Both the position numbers and the translations under genes were made by a program. The notes under the pieces are model-generated. The model ran no database searches. It saw only the letters and a program-made list of their open reading frames with translations, and was not told the origin of the DNA. A stretch of DNA of 39,159 nucleotides from a virus. Of this stretch, positions 37,014-39,159 are shown piece after piece (the stretch's first letter is position 1; each line of letters begins with the position of its first letter). The stretch lies in IMG/VR virus record IMGVR_UViG_3300042484_001867, positions 1-39,159 of that record; one strand, written 5' to 3'.

Positions 37014-37441
37014 CCACTCGGCGGCCCCCAAGGGAGTCAGTAGACTCTTTCCAAGACCGGAAGTGGAAGGAGCAGGTATGGAAGGACTCTGCTAGAGCGA
37101 CTGGTCCTCAAGGCTTGATGGGTCCTCCGGGGCCTCAAGGTCCTACTGGGCCTACTGGCGCGACTGGAGCTACTGGTCCTCAAGGCCCTCAAGGTCCTGC
37201 GACTGTAACGGTAGGGACTACGACCACTGTAAGCAGCGGCACCCCTGCATCCGTTACGAATGGCGGCACCTCTACTGATGTGGTGCTCAATTTTGTTATT
37301 CCTGAGGGGCAAGCCGGTACGTCTGCCTCCCTTGGTTCGATTGTGACGTATACAAACGCAGCCGCAAATGGATTGACGGCAACGGCTAATATGTATGCGG
37401 GTGTTCTGATAGATAATAGTGGGGAGGTGGTTTCAGTCTAG
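37010..37441 (+). CDS. Collagen-like tail protein (143 aa)
   Basis: A basic, Trp-containing anchor (DSFQDRKWKEQVWKDS) is followed by about eleven Gly-x-y triplets (GPQGLMGPPGPQ, GPTGPTGATGATGPQ) and a beta-rich C-terminus (TVTVGTTTTVSSG). Collagen-like triple helices make short rigid trimeric stalks in phage fibres. The DNA of the triplet region is a repetitive GGTCCT/ACTGG tract. Confidence 0.75.
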   Translation: MTTRRPPRESVDSFQDRKWKEQVWKDSARATGPQGLMGPPGPQGPTGPTGATGATGPQGPQGPATVTVGTTTTVSSGTPASVTNGGTSTDVVLNFVIPEGQAGTSASLGSIVTYTNAAANGLTATANMYAGVLIDNSGEVVSV

Positions 37442-37443
37442 CT

Positions 37444-38442
37444 ATGGCATTTCATAAAAACCTTACTGGCTCTGATATTCATGTTCCGTATGCTTTCTCG
37501 TATGCCGATTATGCTGCGAGAGCGGCGGCCACTGGGTTCACGAGCCTAGACGTAGGCAAGTTCGCGCGACAGGTTGATAGCAATACGATCTGGATGCTTA
37601 CTAATCATTCGCCTGTTTCATGGACGCAGATTGGTGCGGCTGCCGGTGGAATCTCGGATGGTGATAAGGGGGACATAACCGTTACCTCATCTGGCGCTGC
37701 GTGGACAATCGACCCTCAGGCTGTAACGTACTCTAAGATTCAGGACGTCAGTGGGACGGATAAGATTCTTGGGCGGTCGTCAGCTGGCGCAGGGGTGATT
37801 GAGGAGGTAGCTTGCACTACGGCAGGACGGGCACTCCTTGATGATGCAGACGCAGCCGCTCAAAGGGCTACGCTCGGACTTGGGAATGTTGACAACACTT
37901 CGGACGCAAGCAAGCCAGTAAGTACGTTACAAGCATCGGCAGACGCAGCGGTTCAGGCTTACGCAATCCAAAGGGCTAACCACACTGGCACTCAATCGGC
38001 AGCGACGATAACAGGCTTAGCAGCCATAGCGACAAGTGGATCGGGCTCGGACATAACCTCTGGAACGGTGGGGGCGGCTCGACTTGGATCTGGAACAGCA
38101 AATAGCTCTACTTATCTTCGGGGCGATGGTACGTGGGCAACTCCGTCAACTGGTGGAATCTCAGATGGCGACAAGGGGGACATTACCGTAAGCGGATCGG
38201 GCGCTACGTGGACCATCGACAACCAGGCTGTAACGTATGCGAAGATTCAGAACGTAACCACTAATCGGTTATTGGGTCGCGCAACTGCGGGGGCGGGAGT
38301 CGCTGAGGAGGTGACGCTTGGGTCTAACCTCGTGTTCTCGGGGACTCAGTTAAACACCTCAGGATTACAAAAGACTATCACTTCAGGTACGGCAGCCCCG
38401 AGCGGCGGCAGTGATGGAGATATTTACCTACAGTACGTGTAA
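37444..38442 (+). CDS. Tail fibre/appendage protein with internal duplication (332 aa)
   Basis: The N-terminal part (FHKNLTGSDIHVPYAFSY, FARQVDSNTIWMLTNHSP) resembles the virion-proximal end of fibres. Two copies of a block follow, GGISDGDKGDITV to GAGVxEEV: residues about 70-125 and 235-290. Between them lie LGLGNVDNTSDASKP and HTGTQSAATITGL, common in phage fibres. The end GSDGDIYLQYV is also usual for such proteins. It is probably a trimeric side fibre. Confidence 0.7.
   Translation: MAFHKNLTGSDIHVPYAFSYADYAARAAATGFTSLDVGKFARQVDSNTIWMLTNHSPVSWTQIGAAAGGISDGDKGDITVTSSGAAWTIDPQAVTYSKIQDVSGTDKILGRSSAGAGVIEEVACTTAGRALLDDADAAAQRATLGLGNVDNTSDASKPVSTLQASADAAVQAYAIQRANHTGTQSAATITGLAAIATSGSGSDITSGTVGAARLGSGTANSSTYLRGDGTWATPSTGGISDGDKGDITVSGSGATWTIDNQAVTYAKIQNVTTNRLLGRATAGAGVAEEVTLGSNLVFSGTQLNTSGLQKTITSGTAAPSGGSDGDIYLQYV
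37650..38310 (+). repeat. Imperfect direct repeat inside fibre gene
   Basis: The two copies are 37650-37815 and 38152-38317, starting GGTGGAATCTC. They encode near-identical DGDKGDITV-type blocks and have diverged mainly at third codon positions, so selection keeps the protein sequence. Confidence 0.6.
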
Positions 38443-38457
38443 AAGCAGGAGAACGTC

Positions 38458-38892
38458 ATGGCTGATAACGTTGGATATACCCCAGGCTCAGGAGCTACGG
38501 TTGCCGCAGATGATATAGGTAGCGTTCTGTATCAGAGAATTAAGATTATTCATGGTGCGGATGGAGCTAATGACGGTGATGTATCTGCTGCGAATCCGTT
38601 GCCAGCATCGGTGCCAGGAGCATCATCGGCGGTCATCACTAGCGTAACAACAGCGGCCACCGGCTCAAGCTATACAGCGTTCGCTTCGCAAGCATGTAAC
38701 TGCTTGGACATCGTGAACACCTCATCGGTTGCTATTGAGTACAGACGTGGTGGTGCTGGTAGCACAATGACAATTCTTAGCGGCTCGTCTCGGCTTGTGG
38801 TCGGAATTACTAACGCTAACGAAATTGATGTCAGGCGAGTAGACCAAAGCAATACGCAGATAACCATTCCTGCCGAGGCTATCGTTATATGA
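38458..38892 (+). CDS. Virion-associated protein, YTPGSGATVAAD type (144 aa)
   Basis: Begins MADNVGYTPGSGATVAADDI and then VLYQRIKIIHGADGANDGDV, a pattern shared by small structural proteins of many tailed phages. The second half is beta-rich (SAVITSVTTAATGSSYTAF, TMTILSGSSRLVVGI). It lies between a side fibre and the glycine-rich tip gene, whose ATG overlaps its stop (ATGA). Confidence 0.7.
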   Translation: MADNVGYTPGSGATVAADDIGSVLYQRIKIIHGADGANDGDVSAANPLPASVPGASSAVITSVTTAATGSSYTAFASQACNCLDIVNTSSVAIEYRRGGAGSTMTILSGSSRLVVGITNANEIDVRRVDQSNTQITIPAEAIVI

Positions 38893-39159
38893 CGGGAACC
38901 TTAACGAGGCTACCTGGTGGTGGTCAGCAAATCATTCGTGAATACACGGCTGGAACTACTTGGACTAAACAGCCTGGGCTTAAATACGTTTATATAGTTG
39001 CCATTGGCGCTGGTGGTGGTGGCGGCGGCGGCGGTCGTTACGCTTCTACTAGCGCCAGACTTGGCGGTGGTGGTGGTGGTGGTGGTGCTACCGCATCTAG
39101 ATACATATCGGCAACAGCGCTAGGCGCAACTGAAACAGTTACAGTAGGAGCTGGTGGTA
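38889..39159 (+). CDS. Glycine-rich tail protein, N-terminal fragment (3' end outside window)
   Basis: Starts at ATG 38889 overlapping the previous stop. The first 50 residues (TWTKQPGLKYVYIVAIGAGG) give way to Gly runs separated by RYASTSARL and ATASRYISATALGATETVTV. This is the standard front part of glycine-rich tail proteins, in which the strand xETVTVGAGG leads into the glycine lattice. The rest is expected at the other end of the window (1-267). Confidence 0.75.
   Translation, partial: MTGTLTRLPGGGQQIIREYTAGTTWTKQPGLKYVYIVAIGAGGGGGGGGRYASTSARLGGGGGGGGATASRYISATALGATETVTVGAGG

Noticed and set aside
37120-37200. GGTCCT/ACTGG tandem DNA repeat as a regulatory element
   Set aside because: It is fully explained as the coding sequence of the collagen-like Gly-x-y triplets.
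1-39159. CRISPR array or insertion sequence
   Set aside because: No regularly spaced direct repeats of CRISPR type and no transposase with terminal inverted repeats were seen.

Overview
The window is an almost complete genome of a temperate, short-tailed (podovirus-type) phage of a Gram-negative host. The virion genes show the morphotype: a P22-type portal, an N4 gp56-type major capsid protein, P22 gp4-like and gp10-like tail-closure proteins, no tape measure, and a 1653-residue injected-type protein. A tyrosine integrase shows a temperate lifestyle. Signal peptides, a lipoprotein and a lytic transglycosylase fit a Gram-negative host, but the host genus cannot be read from the sequence. Both ends of the window fall inside the same kind of glycine-rich tail gene, so this is probably a circular or permuted genome opened there.

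Layout. 1-10714 (+) finishes the glycine-rich tail gene, then small tail-associated genes and five internal/ejection-protein candidates ending in the giant ParB-domain protein. 10711-11004 (-) is a lone exported-protein gene (moron-like). 11112-12814 (+) is the lysis cassette: a membrane protein, an SLT transglycosylase, a secreted Cys-rich protein and a two-helix mini membrane protein. 12795-18925 (-) is the replication/recombination operon: a RecA-fold ATPase and partner, a RecE-like exonuclease, an SSB-like protein, a cytosine methyltransferase with a second long reading frame inside it, and a Holliday-junction-type nuclease. 19204-20217 (-) is the integrase. 20382-23202 (-) is an early operon of small accessory genes. 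23203-23347 is a divergent control region. 23348-24059 (+) holds two HTH proteins. 24060-25712 is largely non-protein-coding: iterons, a G-quadruplex motif, an HNH gene (-) and a large structured RNA (-). 25713-39159 (+) is packaging, head, tail and fibre.

Most notable. (1) A 250-nt group I intron (31691-31940) splits the major capsid gene. P1, P3-P10 and P7.1/7.2 can all be drawn, the 5' exon ends in U and the intron ends in G, and splicing restores the expected capsid C-terminus. (2) The minus strand of about 25690-25239 carries an undescribed or GOLLD/ROOL-like structured RNA of about 450 nt, with four GNRA-capped hairpins and a long-range nested helix. It has its own terminator and shares an 18-bp promoter-proximal element with the early operon. 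(3) Inside the methyltransferase gene a 219-codon +1-frame ORF encodes a recognisable phage protein family, so about 660 bp appears to be dual-coding.
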